A stretch of DNA of 64,000 bases from Prevotella sp. UBA6994 (lineage in GTDB: Bacteria > Bacteroidota > Bacteroidia > Bacteroidales > Bacteroidaceae), in assembly GCA_002449845.1 (NCBI GenBank), contig DJXW01000029.1, positions 1 to 64,000 on the forward strand, given 5' to 3'. The notes under the pieces are model-generated. The model did no database searches. It was not told the origin of the DNA and worked only from the letters and a program-made list of their open reading frames with translations. Position 1 is the first letter of the stretch, and every line of letters starts with the position of its first letter. Below are positions 28,354 to 36,319 of this stretch, piece by piece. The position numbers and the translations under genes are program-made.

Positions 28354-29217
28354 ATGAAAAATATAGTTATAGCAGCAGGGTACGCCACTCGCCTCTACCC
28401 TCTTACGCAAAATTTTCCAAAGCCTCTGCTCAAGGTAGGCAACAGAACGATTCTCGACAGGATGCTTGACGACCTTGATAATATTCAAGATATTGATAGT
28501 CATATCATTGTCAGCAACCACAAATTTGCCTCTATCTTTCAAGAATGGGCAAAACAGAGGATGGAAGAAGGTGAAAACAGAAAGCCCATTACCATCATTG
28601 ATGATGGCACATCGACCAACGACACTCGCTTAGGAGCCGTTCGCGACCTATTACTTGCCATTGACACCATTGAAAATGCCCAAGACTCAACAACCAATGG
28701 TAAATCCTCAATGGTCAATGGTCAATATTTAATGGTCAATGGTCAATATTCAATGGTCAATGGTCAATGGTCAATGGTCAATATTCAATGGCCCGACGAC
28801 ATCATGGTAGTGGCTGCCGACAACATCCTTGATTTCTCGTTTCAAGGATTCGTGGATTATTTCAAGCAGAAAGAATCTTCTGTCATCATGTGTCATCATG
28901 AACCAGAGTTGCGAAAATTGCAACGCACGGGCGTGATTGCCGTGGATGAGCAGATGAAGGTACAGGAAATGCAAGAGAAACCAGAGAAGCCCGTTTCCAA
29001 CTGGGCGGTTCCACCTTTTTATATATATAAGAAGGAGGATTTGCCATTGATTCGTGATTGCATGAATCATGGCTGTGGCTTTGATGCCCCAGGCAATTTA
29101 GCCCACTATCTGGTAGATGTGACCACTATACATGCTTGGCCTATGCCTGGAAGCAGATATGATATAGGTTCATTGGATAGTTACGAGGAAGCACAACGCA
29201 TCTTTGCGGATAAATAA
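28354..29217 (+). CDS. sugar-1-phosphate nucleotidyltransferase with heptamer-repeat insertion
   Basis: Transfers a nucleotide to a sugar 1-phosphate. The N-terminal motif AAGYATRLYPLTQNFPKPLL (7-26) is the nucleotidyltransferase signature in a variant form. D and N residues of VVAADNILDF fit the metal site. The start lies 1 bp after the kinase stop, so the two are coupled, and the expected product is UDP-galacturonate or another UDP-uronate. Residues about 119-147 are a repetitive insertion (units MVNGQYL, MVNGQYS, MVNGQWS) encoded by twelve tandem heptamers. The family otherwise would be about 250 residues. The insertion lies in a variable region before the DD motif, so activity may survive. 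Confidence 0.78.
   Translation: MKNIVIAAGYATRLYPLTQNFPKPLLKVGNRTILDRMLDDLDNIQDIDSHIIVSNHKFASIFQEWAKQRMEEGENRKPITIIDDGTSTNDTRLGAVRDLLLAIDTIENAQDSTTNGKSSMVNGQYLMVNGQYSMVNGQWSMVNIQWPDDIMVVAADNILDFSFQGFVDYFKQKESSVIMCHHEPELRKLQRTGVIAVDEQMKVQEMQEKPEKPVSNWAVPPFYIYKKEDLPLIRDCMNHGCGFDAPGNLAHYLVDVTTIHAWPMPGSRYDIGSLDSYEEAQRIFADK
28710..28793 (+). repeat. twelve tandem heptanucleotides inside a coding sequence
   Basis: Units of AATGGTC (eight exact) and AATATTY (three), ending in AATGGCC: 12 x 7 = 84 bp, or 28 codons. Loss or gain of one unit would shift the reading frame, and three units would change it by seven residues. Confidence 0.95.
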
Positions 29218-29240
29218 AAAAAATTACACATTATTTATAT

Positions 29241-30278
29241 ATGAAGATTCTTGTTACTGGAGCCGCAGGTTTTATCGGTTCAAAACTCATGTACACATTG
29301 GCTAAACGTGGCGATAGCGTGGTAGGAATAGACAACATCAACGACTATTATGACCCACGCCTGAAATATGGACGTTTGCGTGAGTGCGGAATAACAGGTG
29401 AAAACGAGGAGATTTCCTTTGGAGAGGAAATTGTCAGCACTACCCTCCCCGACTGCCGATTCATACGTATGGCATTGGAAGACAAGGCAAGCATTGACGC
29501 TCTTTTTGAACGTGAGCAATTTGATAAGGTGATGAACTTGGCGGCTCAAGCTGGCGTAAGATATTCCATCACCAACCCTTATTCATATTTACAAAGCAAT
29601 ATCGTAGGTTTCCTAAATATCTTGGAGGCTTGCAGAAACTATCATGTGAAATACCTGATTTACGCTTCGTCAAGCTCAGTATATGGATTAAACACGAAAG
29701 TTCCTTATAGCGAAGACGACAAAGTGGACCATCCCGTAAGTCTTTATGCGGCAAGCAAGAAATCGAATGAGTTGATGGCTCATGCCTATAGCAAGCTTTA
29801 CGGCTTTGCCACTACGGGCTTGCGATTCTTCACGGTTTATGGTCCTTGGGGACGACCAGACATGTCGCCCATGCTATTCGCTGGAGCTATTCATCGTGGA
29901 GACCCTATCAAGGTATTTAATAATGGTGACATGATTCGCGACTTCACCTATATCGACGACATCGTGGAAGGGACAATCCATGTGATAGACCGTCAACCCA
30001 TTGCGGAGGAATGCCCCAACAAGGTGCCATATAAAGTGTATAACATCGGTTGTAGCAATCCCGTGAAGTTGATGGACTTTATCTCTGAAATCGAAAATGC
30101 CTACGGAAAGCCAGCTGAAAAGATTTTCTTGCCCATGCAACCAGGTGACGTATATCAGACAAATGCCGATACAAAACATTTGGAAGAAGAATGCGACTAT
30201 AAGCCTCACTGGTCTTTGCACGATGGAATCAAGGAATTTATGACTTGGTATAAGAGTGACAAGAATCCATTATTATAA
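29241..30278 (+). CDS. NAD-dependent epimerase, UDP-glucuronate 4-epimerase-like
   Basis: Extended short-chain dehydrogenase that inverts C4 of a UDP-sugar. Rossmann motif GAAGFIGS (7-14) and catalytic Y169xxxK173 (YAASKKSNELMAHAY). The start of the substrate region, GIDNINDYYDPRLKYGRL, is characteristic of UDP-glucuronate 4-epimerases, as is RFFTVYGPWGRPDM. 345 residues is the standard length. It interconverts UDP-GlcA and UDP-GalA, linking the kinase/nucleotidyltransferase pair before it with the UDP-glucose dehydrogenase after it. Lies 23 bp after the nucleotidyltransferase. Confidence 0.88.
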   Translation: MKILVTGAAGFIGSKLMYTLAKRGDSVVGIDNINDYYDPRLKYGRLRECGITGENEEISFGEEIVSTTLPDCRFIRMALEDKASIDALFEREQFDKVMNLAAQAGVRYSITNPYSYLQSNIVGFLNILEACRNYHVKYLIYASSSSVYGLNTKVPYSEDDKVDHPVSLYAASKKSNELMAHAYSKLYGFATTGLRFFTVYGPWGRPDMSPMLFAGAIHRGDPIKVFNNGDMIRDFTYIDDIVEGTIHVIDRQPIAEECPNKVPYKVYNIGCSNPVKLMDFISEIENAYGKPAEKIFLPMQPGDVYQTNADTKHLEEECDYKPHWSLHDGIKEFMTWYKSDKNPLL

Positions 30279-30342
30279 ATATAATTGTCTTTAAAATTCT
30301 AAAGGTTCTTAAGGACCTAAAGAACTTAATAAAAAAATATTC

Positions 30343-31578
30343 ATGAAAAAAATTGCCATTGCTGGTACAGGATATGTAGGATTGTCTATTGCAACATTGT
30401 TGTCACAGCATCATCAAGTGACAGCGGTAGATATTATCCCAGAAAAAGTAGATTTAATCAATAACAGGAAATCTCCTATCATCGATAAAGAGATTGAGGA
30501 GTTTTTGGCAACAAAAGACTTGAATCTCCGGGCAACTTTGAATGCGGAAGAGGCATATAGGGATGCTGATTTCGTAGTAATTGCCGCTCCCACCAACTAT
30601 GATTCAAAGAAGAATTTCTTTGATACTTCTGCCGTAGAGAGCGTGATTCGACTCGTGATGCAATATAACCCTAACGCTATCATGGTCATCAAGTCAACCA
30701 TCCCCGTAGGATTTACAGAGAGCATTCGTAAGAAAACTGGCTCAAAAAACATACTCTTTTCACCAGAGTTTTTACGTGAGAGTCGTGCGCTCTATGACAA
30801 TCTCTATCCCAGTAGAATCATCGTGGGAACCGATATGAATGATCCACGCTTGGTAGAGGCTGCTCATACATTTGCAGGTCTATTGCAAGAAGGAGCCATC
30901 AAGCAGAATGTGGAAACACTTTTCATGGGATTGACGGAGGCTGAAGCTGTCAAACTTTTCGCTAACACCTACTTGGCTCTTCGTGTCAGTTATTTCAACG
31001 AACTTGACACTTACGCAGAAATGAAAGGACTTGACACACAAGCGATTATAAACGGTGTTTGCCTTGACCCACGTATTGGAACGCATTACAACAATCCATC
31101 TTTCGGATATGGTGGTTATTGCCTTCCCAAAGACACGAAACAACTGCTCGCCAACTATGCCGATGTTCCAGAAAACTTGATTGAGGCTATTGTGGAGAGC
31201 AACCGCACCCGCAAGGATTTCATTGCCGACCGAGTGCTCTCGATGGCAGGGTATTATGAGGCAAACAGTTCATGGGATGTGAATCGTGAAAAGGACTGTA
31301 CCATCGGCGTATTCCGCCTGACGATGAAGTCAAACAGTGACAACTTCCGCCAGTCGTCTATCCAAGGCATCATGAAACGCATCAAGGCAAAGGGCGCAGA
31401 GGTTATCATCTATGAGCCCACTCTGGAAGATGGCAGCAAATTCTTTGGCAGTAGAATCGTCAACGACTTAGAGACATTCAAAAAGCAAAGTCAAGCCATC
31501 ATTGCCAACCGCTATGACACATGCCTCGATGACGTGAAAGACAAGGTTTATACGCGTGATATATTTAGGAGAGATTAA
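30343..31578 (+). CDS. ugd: UDP-glucose 6-dehydrogenase
   Basis: Oxidises UDP-glucose to UDP-glucuronate, using two NAD+. N-terminal NAD motif AGTGYVGLS, central domain, and catalytic C260 in YGGYCLPKDTKQL. The C-terminal UDP-binding domain is short, like the ~390-residue single-domain enzymes of capsule loci. The product feeds the adjacent 4-epimerase. 64 bp after the epimerase, with a weak hairpin (GTTCTT/AAGAAC) in between. A GDP-mannose dehydrogenase is the main alternative, but the uronate context favours UDP-glucose. Confidence 0.9.
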   Translation: MKKIAIAGTGYVGLSIATLLSQHHQVTAVDIIPEKVDLINNRKSPIIDKEIEEFLATKDLNLRATLNAEEAYRDADFVVIAAPTNYDSKKNFFDTSAVESVIRLVMQYNPNAIMVIKSTIPVGFTESIRKKTGSKNILFSPEFLRESRALYDNLYPSRIIVGTDMNDPRLVEAAHTFAGLLQEGAIKQNVETLFMGLTEAEAVKLFANTYLALRVSYFNELDTYAEMKGLDTQAIINGVCLDPRIGTHYNNPSFGYGGYCLPKDTKQLLANYADVPENLIEAIVESNRTRKDFIADRVLSMAGYYEANSSWDVNREKDCTIGVFRLTMKSNSDNFRQSSIQGIMKRIKAKGAEVIIYEPTLEDGSKFFGSRIVNDLETFKKQSQAIIANRYDTCLDDVKDKVYTRDIFRRD

Positions 31579-31618
31579 AAATTTCTGAAAAATCATACGA
31601 CAATTCAGAAAATTTAGC

Positions 31619-31626
31619 TACCTTTG
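31619..31626 (+). promoter_or_regulatory. -7 element of the capsule operon
   Basis: TACCTTTG matches TAnnTTTG. Just upstream, TTTCTGAA (31582-31589) and TTCAGAAA (31604-31611) form an 8-bp inverted repeat that could be an operator or the ugd terminator. The leader to the first gene is about 355 nt. Confidence 0.6.
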
Positions 31627-31990
31627 CACACAAAATAATATAAGCACTCAAATCTTTTGATGAGATGCGAGTGTAAACAAAAGATACTGCGAGTGTTACA
31701 TCAAGAAATGGTTATTTAAGTGAGAAAAACAAAAATAATAATAATGAAGAAAAACTCACCAAAGACCACAAGACATAAACAATGTAACGAAATTTAACGT
31801 TTCGTTACATGTTTTTGTTGTTATATTACTTGAGAAACATTCATAAGCGGCATTCTAATAATATATTTCACCTCAGATGAGTTAGCATTTGAGGGAGGAG
31901 ATTATATGAATGCTAATATCTTAATATTCAAATAATATATCTTTACGTCACACAAAACACTCGCTATATTATAATTTCACATCTTTCTAA
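31627..31990 (+). promoter_or_regulatory. structured leader of the capsule operon
   Basis: No gene of normal size. In order: hairpin ATCTTTTG/CAAAAGAT (31652-31659 with 31678-31685); direct repeat GCGAGTGT (31668 and 31689); 17-codon ORF MKKNSPKTTRHKQCNEI (31744-31797); terminator hairpin 31783-31809; two overlapping, mutually exclusive hairpins (31871-31894 and 31882-31916); 9-codon ORF MNANILIFK (31906-31935) behind a strong Shine-Dalgarno GGGAGGAG, which is rare in this window. The arrangement fits transcription attenuation. Bacteroides capsule operons use leader antitermination by UpxY, but no UpxY-like gene is present here. Confidence 0.6.
31783..31809 (+). terminator. leader terminator / attenuator hairpin
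   Basis: Perfect 10-bp stem TGTAACGAAA/TTTCGTTACA with a 7-nt loop, followed by a T-rich stretch (TGTTTTTGTTGTT). The stop codon of the 17-codon leader ORF (31795-31797) lies in the loop, so a translating ribosome would cover the left arm. Confidence 0.7.
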
Positions 31991-33151
31991 ATGAACAAAA
32001 ACATTACTGTCACATCTCCACTTTTACCCAATCTTAATGAATTTCATGAATTACTCAAAGAGATTTGGGAAAGCAAATGGATTACTAACAATGGTTCTTT
32101 TCACAGGAGATTAGAAGCAGCATTGGCAGAATATTTGAAAGTTCCATACGTAAGTCTATTTACAAACGGAACTTTACCTCTCATCACTGCCTTGCAAGCA
32201 TTAAGAATTACTGGGGAAGTAATCACAACCCCCTATTCATTCGTTGCAACCACTCATGCACTTTGGTGGAATGGCATCAAACCTGTATTTGTTGACATAG
32301 ATCCTACAACGGGTAATATAGATCCTAATAGAATTGAAGCAGCCATAACACCAAAAACGACTGCAATTATGCCTGTGCATGTTTACGGAAAGCCTTGTGA
32401 TACAAAACGAATAAAAGAAATTGCCGACAAATATGGCTTAAAGGTCATTTATGATGCTGCCCACGCTTTCGGTGTGGAAGTACCTGCAGAAAAATACGGT
32501 CTTACCCCCGTTACAGATGAATCTACTACGGTGAATGATCAATGTTCCATCTTAAACGCAGGTGACATGTCTACATTAAGTTTCCATGCGACAAAGGTAT
32601 ATAACACTATTGAAGGTGGAGCCATGGTGATGCATGATGAGGCGACCAAGAAACGTATTGACTATTTGAAAAATTTCGGGTTCGCAGGTGAGACAGAGGT
32701 TATAGCTCCAGGTATTAACAGTAAAATGGACGAGATGCGTAGCGCTTACGGCCTTCTTAATTTAAAACAAGTAGATGAAGCCATTGAAAAAAGGCATCAA
32801 GTAGCTATCAAATATCGAGAGGCATTGAAAAATGTAGAGGGTATTGATTATTGGGATGACATTCCAGGAGTCAAGCACAATTATTCTTATTTCCCCATTT
32901 TTGTTGATTCAAGAAAATATGGCATGTCTCGTGACGAGCTCTATAATAAGATGAAATCGTATGGAGTATTTGGCAGAAGGTATTTTTATCCACTTATTAG
33001 TAATTTCTCTACATACAGAGGTTTGCCAAGTGCTAACAAAGATAATTTACCAGTTGCCACAAAAATGGCTAATGAAGTAATTTGTCTGCCTATGCATCAT
33101 TTGCTCACAAATGAGGATATTGAAAAAATCTTAAATTTGATTATTCAATAG
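31991..33151 (+). CDS. DegT-family sugar aminotransferase, VioA-like
   Basis: PLP-dependent enzyme that puts an amino group on a 4-keto-6-deoxy sugar nucleotide. The PLP lysine is K202 in LSFHATKVYNTIEGG. The N-terminus (TVTSPLLPNLNEF...SKWITNNG) and GEVITTPYSFVATTHALWWNG are close to VioA, which makes dTDP-4-amino-4,6-dideoxyglucose (viosamine). The 4-keto substrate enzymes (RmlA/RmlB) are not in the window. 386 residues. An odd loop around 180-186 (TTVNDQCSI), absent in the family as I recall it, coincides with a decayed heptamer repeat. First gene of the capsule operon. Confidence 0.82.
   Translation: MNKNITVTSPLLPNLNEFHELLKEIWESKWITNNGSFHRRLEAALAEYLKVPYVSLFTNGTLPLITALQALRITGEVITTPYSFVATTHALWWNGIKPVFVDIDPTTGNIDPNRIEAAITPKTTAIMPVHVYGKPCDTKRIKEIADKYGLKVIYDAAHAFGVEVPAEKYGLTPVTDESTTVNDQCSILNAGDMSTLSFHATKVYNTIEGGAMVMHDEATKKRIDYLKNFGFAGETEVIAPGINSKMDEMRSAYGLLNLKQVDEAIEKRHQVAIKYREALKNVEGIDYWDDIPGVKHNYSYFPIFVDSRKYGMSRDELYNKMKSYGVFGRRYFYPLISNFSTYRGLPSANKDNLPVATKMANEVICLPMHHLLTNEDIEKILNLIIQ
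32530..32550 (+). repeat. decayed heptamer repeat in the aminotransferase gene
   Basis: GGTGAAT, GATCAAT and GTTCCAT are three successive heptamers, each close to GGTCAAT, the unit of the array at 28710. In frame, 21 bp. Weak but suggestive. Confidence 0.35.
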
Positions 33152-33152
33152 A

Positions 33153-34358
33153 ATGAAACAAAAGAAATTGATGTTGTTAGGAGGTTTGCGCTACCTACTA
33201 CCCGTAATCAAAGCCGCACATGAACAAGGATATTATGTCATTACAGCAGACTACATACCTACCAACATTGCTCATCAATACAGTGATGAATATTGCAATG
33301 TAAGCGTTGTTGACAAGGATGCTGTTCTTAAAGCCGCCCAAAAACTTCAAATTGATGGTATTATGTCATTTGCTTGTGATCCTGGCGTGGTCGCTGCTTC
33401 ATACGTACAGAATAAAATGGGATTACCTTCTTTTGGACCGTTTGAATCAATAGAAATACTTCAGAATAAAGACAAGTTCAGATCTTTTCTCCAGAGAAAT
33501 GGTTTTAATGTACCACTCTCCAAAGGTTTTGACAGCGTAGATGCTGCAATGGAAGAAACATATTGGTATCCTTGGCCTGTTATAGTGAAACCCACAGATG
33601 CGGCAGGAAGTAAAGGCGTAACACGTGTTGATAGGGTGGAAGATTTGCGCCCCGCTTTAGAACATGCAATGAATTATTCTATTTCTGGACATATCATAGT
33701 AGAAGAATTCATTGTGAAAGAAGGATGTTCGTCTGATTCTGACAGCATCTCCATTGATGGAAAGTTAGCTTTTGTCAGTTTCAATGCTCAACGATTTGAC
33801 GAGAACGCAAGCAACCCCTTTACCCCAGCAGCATATACTTGGCCTTCAACTTTTACAAAAGAACAAGAAGATTATCTCACTTCAGAAATTCAACGCCTTA
33901 TAACGCTATTAGGTTTAAAAACTGTTGTTTATAACATCGAAACTAGAATAGGCGTTAATGGTAAACCTTACATCATGGAATTGACACCTCGTGGTGGTGG
34001 AAATCGTCTTTGTGAGATGCTCCATTACGCTACTGGCATAGACCTGATAACCGCAATAACCCGAGCTTCTGTAGGAGATTCTGTAATTAATATAGGGCAA
34101 AAACCTTATCAAGGACATTGGGCTGAGATTATTCTTCATGCAGATATAAATGGAGTATTCGATCATATAGAAATAGACAAGAACTTACCAGCGATTATTA
34201 TAGAAAAAGATATTTGGGTAAAAAAGGGAGATCAAGTCGAATCATTTGACGGGGCTAATAATGCGATTGGAACCCTTGTACTAAAATTCGAAGAAGAAAA
34301 TGATATGATTAAAGCCATATCTTGTCAACGAGATTGGCTTAAAGTTATTGTGAAATAA
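33153..34358 (+). CDS. ATP-grasp domain ligase
   Basis: ATP-grasp enzyme of about 400 residues. It has an N-terminal pre-ATP-grasp fold (KKLMLLGGLRYLLPVIKAAHEQGY), the phosphate loop (VIVKPTDAAGSKGVTRV), and metal-binding residues in IETRIGVNGKPYIMELTPRGGGNR. Such enzymes join a carboxylate to an amine through an acyl phosphate. It starts 1 bp after the VioA-like gene, so it may attach an amino acid or other acid to the new 4-amino group. That is inference from position. A carboxylase or D-Ala-D-Ala-ligase-like function elsewhere cannot be ruled out. Confidence 0.8.
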   Translation: MKQKKLMLLGGLRYLLPVIKAAHEQGYYVITADYIPTNIAHQYSDEYCNVSVVDKDAVLKAAQKLQIDGIMSFACDPGVVAASYVQNKMGLPSFGPFESIEILQNKDKFRSFLQRNGFNVPLSKGFDSVDAAMEETYWYPWPVIVKPTDAAGSKGVTRVDRVEDLRPALEHAMNYSISGHIIVEEFIVKEGCSSDSDSISIDGKLAFVSFNAQRFDENASNPFTPAAYTWPSTFTKEQEDYLTSEIQRLITLLGLKTVVYNIETRIGVNGKPYIMELTPRGGGNRLCEMLHYATGIDLITAITRASVGDSVINIGQKPYQGHWAEIILHADINGVFDHIEIDKNLPAIIIEKDIWVKKGDQVESFDGANNAIGTLVLKFEEENDMIKAISCQRDWLKVIVK

Positions 34359-34396
34359 ATCTTTATTTCTATTTATTCTAAGACATATATATTCCA

Positions 34397-35422
34397 TTGA
34401 ATAACACTAATTATCCACTTGTCAGTATTTTAGTTCCTGTATTTCAGGTTGAAAAATATATTGAACGTTGTGCAGAAAGTATATTTGCTCAGACATATAA
34501 TAATTGTGAATTTGTATTTGTCGATGATGGTTGTACAGACTCCAGTATTGTCCTTTTAGAAAAAATCATTGATAAGTATCCGTGTCATAAAGATAAAATC
34601 ATCATAAAACACCATCAACAAAACAAGGGGTTGGCTGCAACAAGAAATACAGCTATCGAATCTTGTCATGGAGAATTTGTGACACATGTAGACTCTGATG
34701 ATTGGATAGAACCTAATGCTATAGAATTATTGGTGAAAAAGCAACAAGAATCTGGAGCTGACTTCATTTTTACCCTTGGTTTCTACTTGCATAAAGATAA
34801 TACGATAAAAGTTAACTGCAAAGGTTGGCTTCCAGAAAAAGATTCTCTGTTGGCTAATTTGCTTCAAGATAATGCAACTATTTCCATTTGGAGTAAACTA
34901 ATCAAAAAAAGCCTATATACAGACAACAACATAAAATGTGATGAACGTGGCAGCTATTATGAAGATTTCCAAGTCCTCCCTCGTTTAATATATCTGTCAA
35001 AGAAAATTGCCAGTATAAATAATTTCATATATCACTACGAACGTACAAATTCCAATTCTATTGTAGCGAATATACCTCATAGTTTATATATTCAAAAACA
35101 GGGATTATTGTCAATATTAATAGTATGTGATTTCTTTAAAGATAAAGAACAGTATTATTATAATTTGGTTAATAACTTTCGTATTCGTTACTTATATAGA
35201 ATGCTGAACATAAACCTCCGTCAAAGAAACAAAAATGGCTATAATATTTTTTTAAGCTTATTAAAACAAACTGAGAAAAAAAAATGGCATTTAATTGGTT
35301 GGGACAAAATACAACATAGATTTATGGATAGTAATTATTATTTAAAAATAATCTTATTCCCTCCCTATTATAGCCTTGCAAGGTTTTGGGCGAAAAGAAG
35401 ACTTAGAACAAACAATCTATAA
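34397..35422 (+). CDS. glycosyltransferase family 2 (TTG start)
   Basis: GT-A-fold sugar transferase. N-terminal YPLVSILVPVFQVEKYIERC, nucleotide-binding FVFVDDGCTDSS and the DxD-type motif HVDSDDWIEPNA are present. The C-terminal third is basic and hydrophobic, as in membrane-associated capsule transferases. No ATG lies near the N-terminus: the frame upstream is closed by a stop at 34379, leaving TTG at 34397 as the best initiation codon. 341 residues. Donor and acceptor are unknown. Confidence 0.85.
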   Translation: MNNTNYPLVSILVPVFQVEKYIERCAESIFAQTYNNCEFVFVDDGCTDSSIVLLEKIIDKYPCHKDKIIIKHHQQNKGLAATRNTAIESCHGEFVTHVDSDDWIEPNAIELLVKKQQESGADFIFTLGFYLHKDNTIKVNCKGWLPEKDSLLANLLQDNATISIWSKLIKKSLYTDNNIKCDERGSYYEDFQVLPRLIYLSKKIASINNFIYHYERTNSNSIVANIPHSLYIQKQGLLSILIVCDFFKDKEQYYYNLVNNFRIRYLYRMLNINLRQRNKNGYNIFLSLLKQTEKKKWHLIGWDKIQHRFMDSNYYLKIILFPPYYSLARFWAKRRLRTNNL

Positions 35423-35432
35423 TGTAAGAAAC

Positions 35433-36059
35433 ATGAAAGATATTATAATAGTTGGAGCTGGTCATTTAGGACTTGACGTTTACGATTTAATAAAATCAAT
35501 TAACAAAGTTGAACCTTTATGGCACATAAAAGGTTTTTTAAATGATTTTCCTATAGATGTTGAAAAATATCAAATAGAAGAAAAGGTCATTGGTACAATA
35601 AAAGACTGGATGCCTTCTACAGGAGAACATTTTGCTTTAGCAATTGGCTCACCCATAGAAAAGGAAAAGATTGTTACATTATTACAAAGCAAAGGAGCTA
35701 AATTTGAAACCCTAATATCTCCCTATGCCTTAGTCAGTAAGACTGCCCAAATTGGAGAAGGTTCAATCATTCTTCCTACATCCAAAATTGGGCGTTGTGC
35801 AAGAATAGGACGATTTGTTTGTATTGGTGACACAACTATGTCTCATCAATCTTCAATTGGCGACTATTCAAATACTGCTTCTTACGTCAATATTTATCAA
35901 GATATAAAAGTGGGTAAAAGAGTCCAAATTTGGAGTCATGCCGTCATCCTTAATAATGTAGAAGATGATGCTATAATTGGAGCAGGGAGCATTGTTATCA
36001 ATAAAGTAAAAAAAGGAAATAAAGTGTTTGGTAACCCTGCAAAAAAAATAGACTTATAA
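35433..36059 (+). CDS. PglD/NeuD-like sugar N-acyltransferase
   Basis: Acyltransferase with an N-terminal Rossmann-like PglD domain (MKDIIIVGAGHLGLDVYDLI) and a left-handed beta-helix of hexapeptide repeats (IGEGSIILPTSKIGRCARIG; VQIWSHAVILNNVEDDAIIGAGSIV). Members acylate the amino group of UDP- or dTDP-4-amino sugars. It is 208 residues from the ATG at 35433. A longer reading from 35376 lies inside the glycosyltransferase gene and is rejected. With the VioA-like aminotransferase upstream and the ACP/KASIII module downstream, it is the best candidate for moving an acyl chain onto the amino sugar, like VioB. Confidence 0.85.
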   Translation: MKDIIIVGAGHLGLDVYDLIKSINKVEPLWHIKGFLNDFPIDVEKYQIEEKVIGTIKDWMPSTGEHFALAIGSPIEKEKIVTLLQSKGAKFETLISPYALVSKTAQIGEGSIILPTSKIGRCARIGRFVCIGDTTMSHQSSIGDYSNTASYVNIYQDIKVGKRVQIWSHAVILNNVEDDAIIGAGSIVINKVKKGNKVFGNPAKKIDL

Positions 36060-36085
36060 TAAATCTTTAACAATTATATATAATT

Positions 36086-36319
36086 ATGAAAACTTTAGAT
36101 GAATTTGTAGAACTCTTTGCTGAGCAATTTGATGACACTGATGCAAGTGAAATCAAGGCAGACACCGTATTTCATGAGTTAGACGAATGGTCGTCACTCA
36201 TTGGATTAAGCGTCATTGCTATGGTTGATGAAGAGTTTGATGTTGCTTTAAAAGGTGATGACGTTAAAGGCTCTGTCACAGTAGAAGATTTGTATAACAA
36301 AGTAATTGCGAAGCTTTAA
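36086..36319 (+). CDS. acyl carrier protein 1
   Basis: Small acidic protein of 77 residues carrying growing acyl groups on a 4'-phosphopantetheine. The attachment site is EWSSLIGLSV, with S37 aligned to the Ser of the usual DSL motif. The conserved Asp is replaced by Ser, a variation seen in specialised ACPs. Its stop codon overlaps the start of the next KASIII gene (TAATG). Distinct from a fatty-acid-synthesis ACP, which would not be expected here. Confidence 0.88.
   Translation: MKTLDEFVELFAEQFDDTDASEIKADTVFHELDEWSSLIGLSVIAMVDEEFDVALKGDDVKGSVTVEDLYNKVIAKL

Noticed and set aside
31579..31990. UpxY/UpxZ regulator genes at the head of the capsule locus
   Set aside because: No ORF of suitable length or NusG-like sequence occurs in the gap or just upstream. 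Only short leader ORFs are present.
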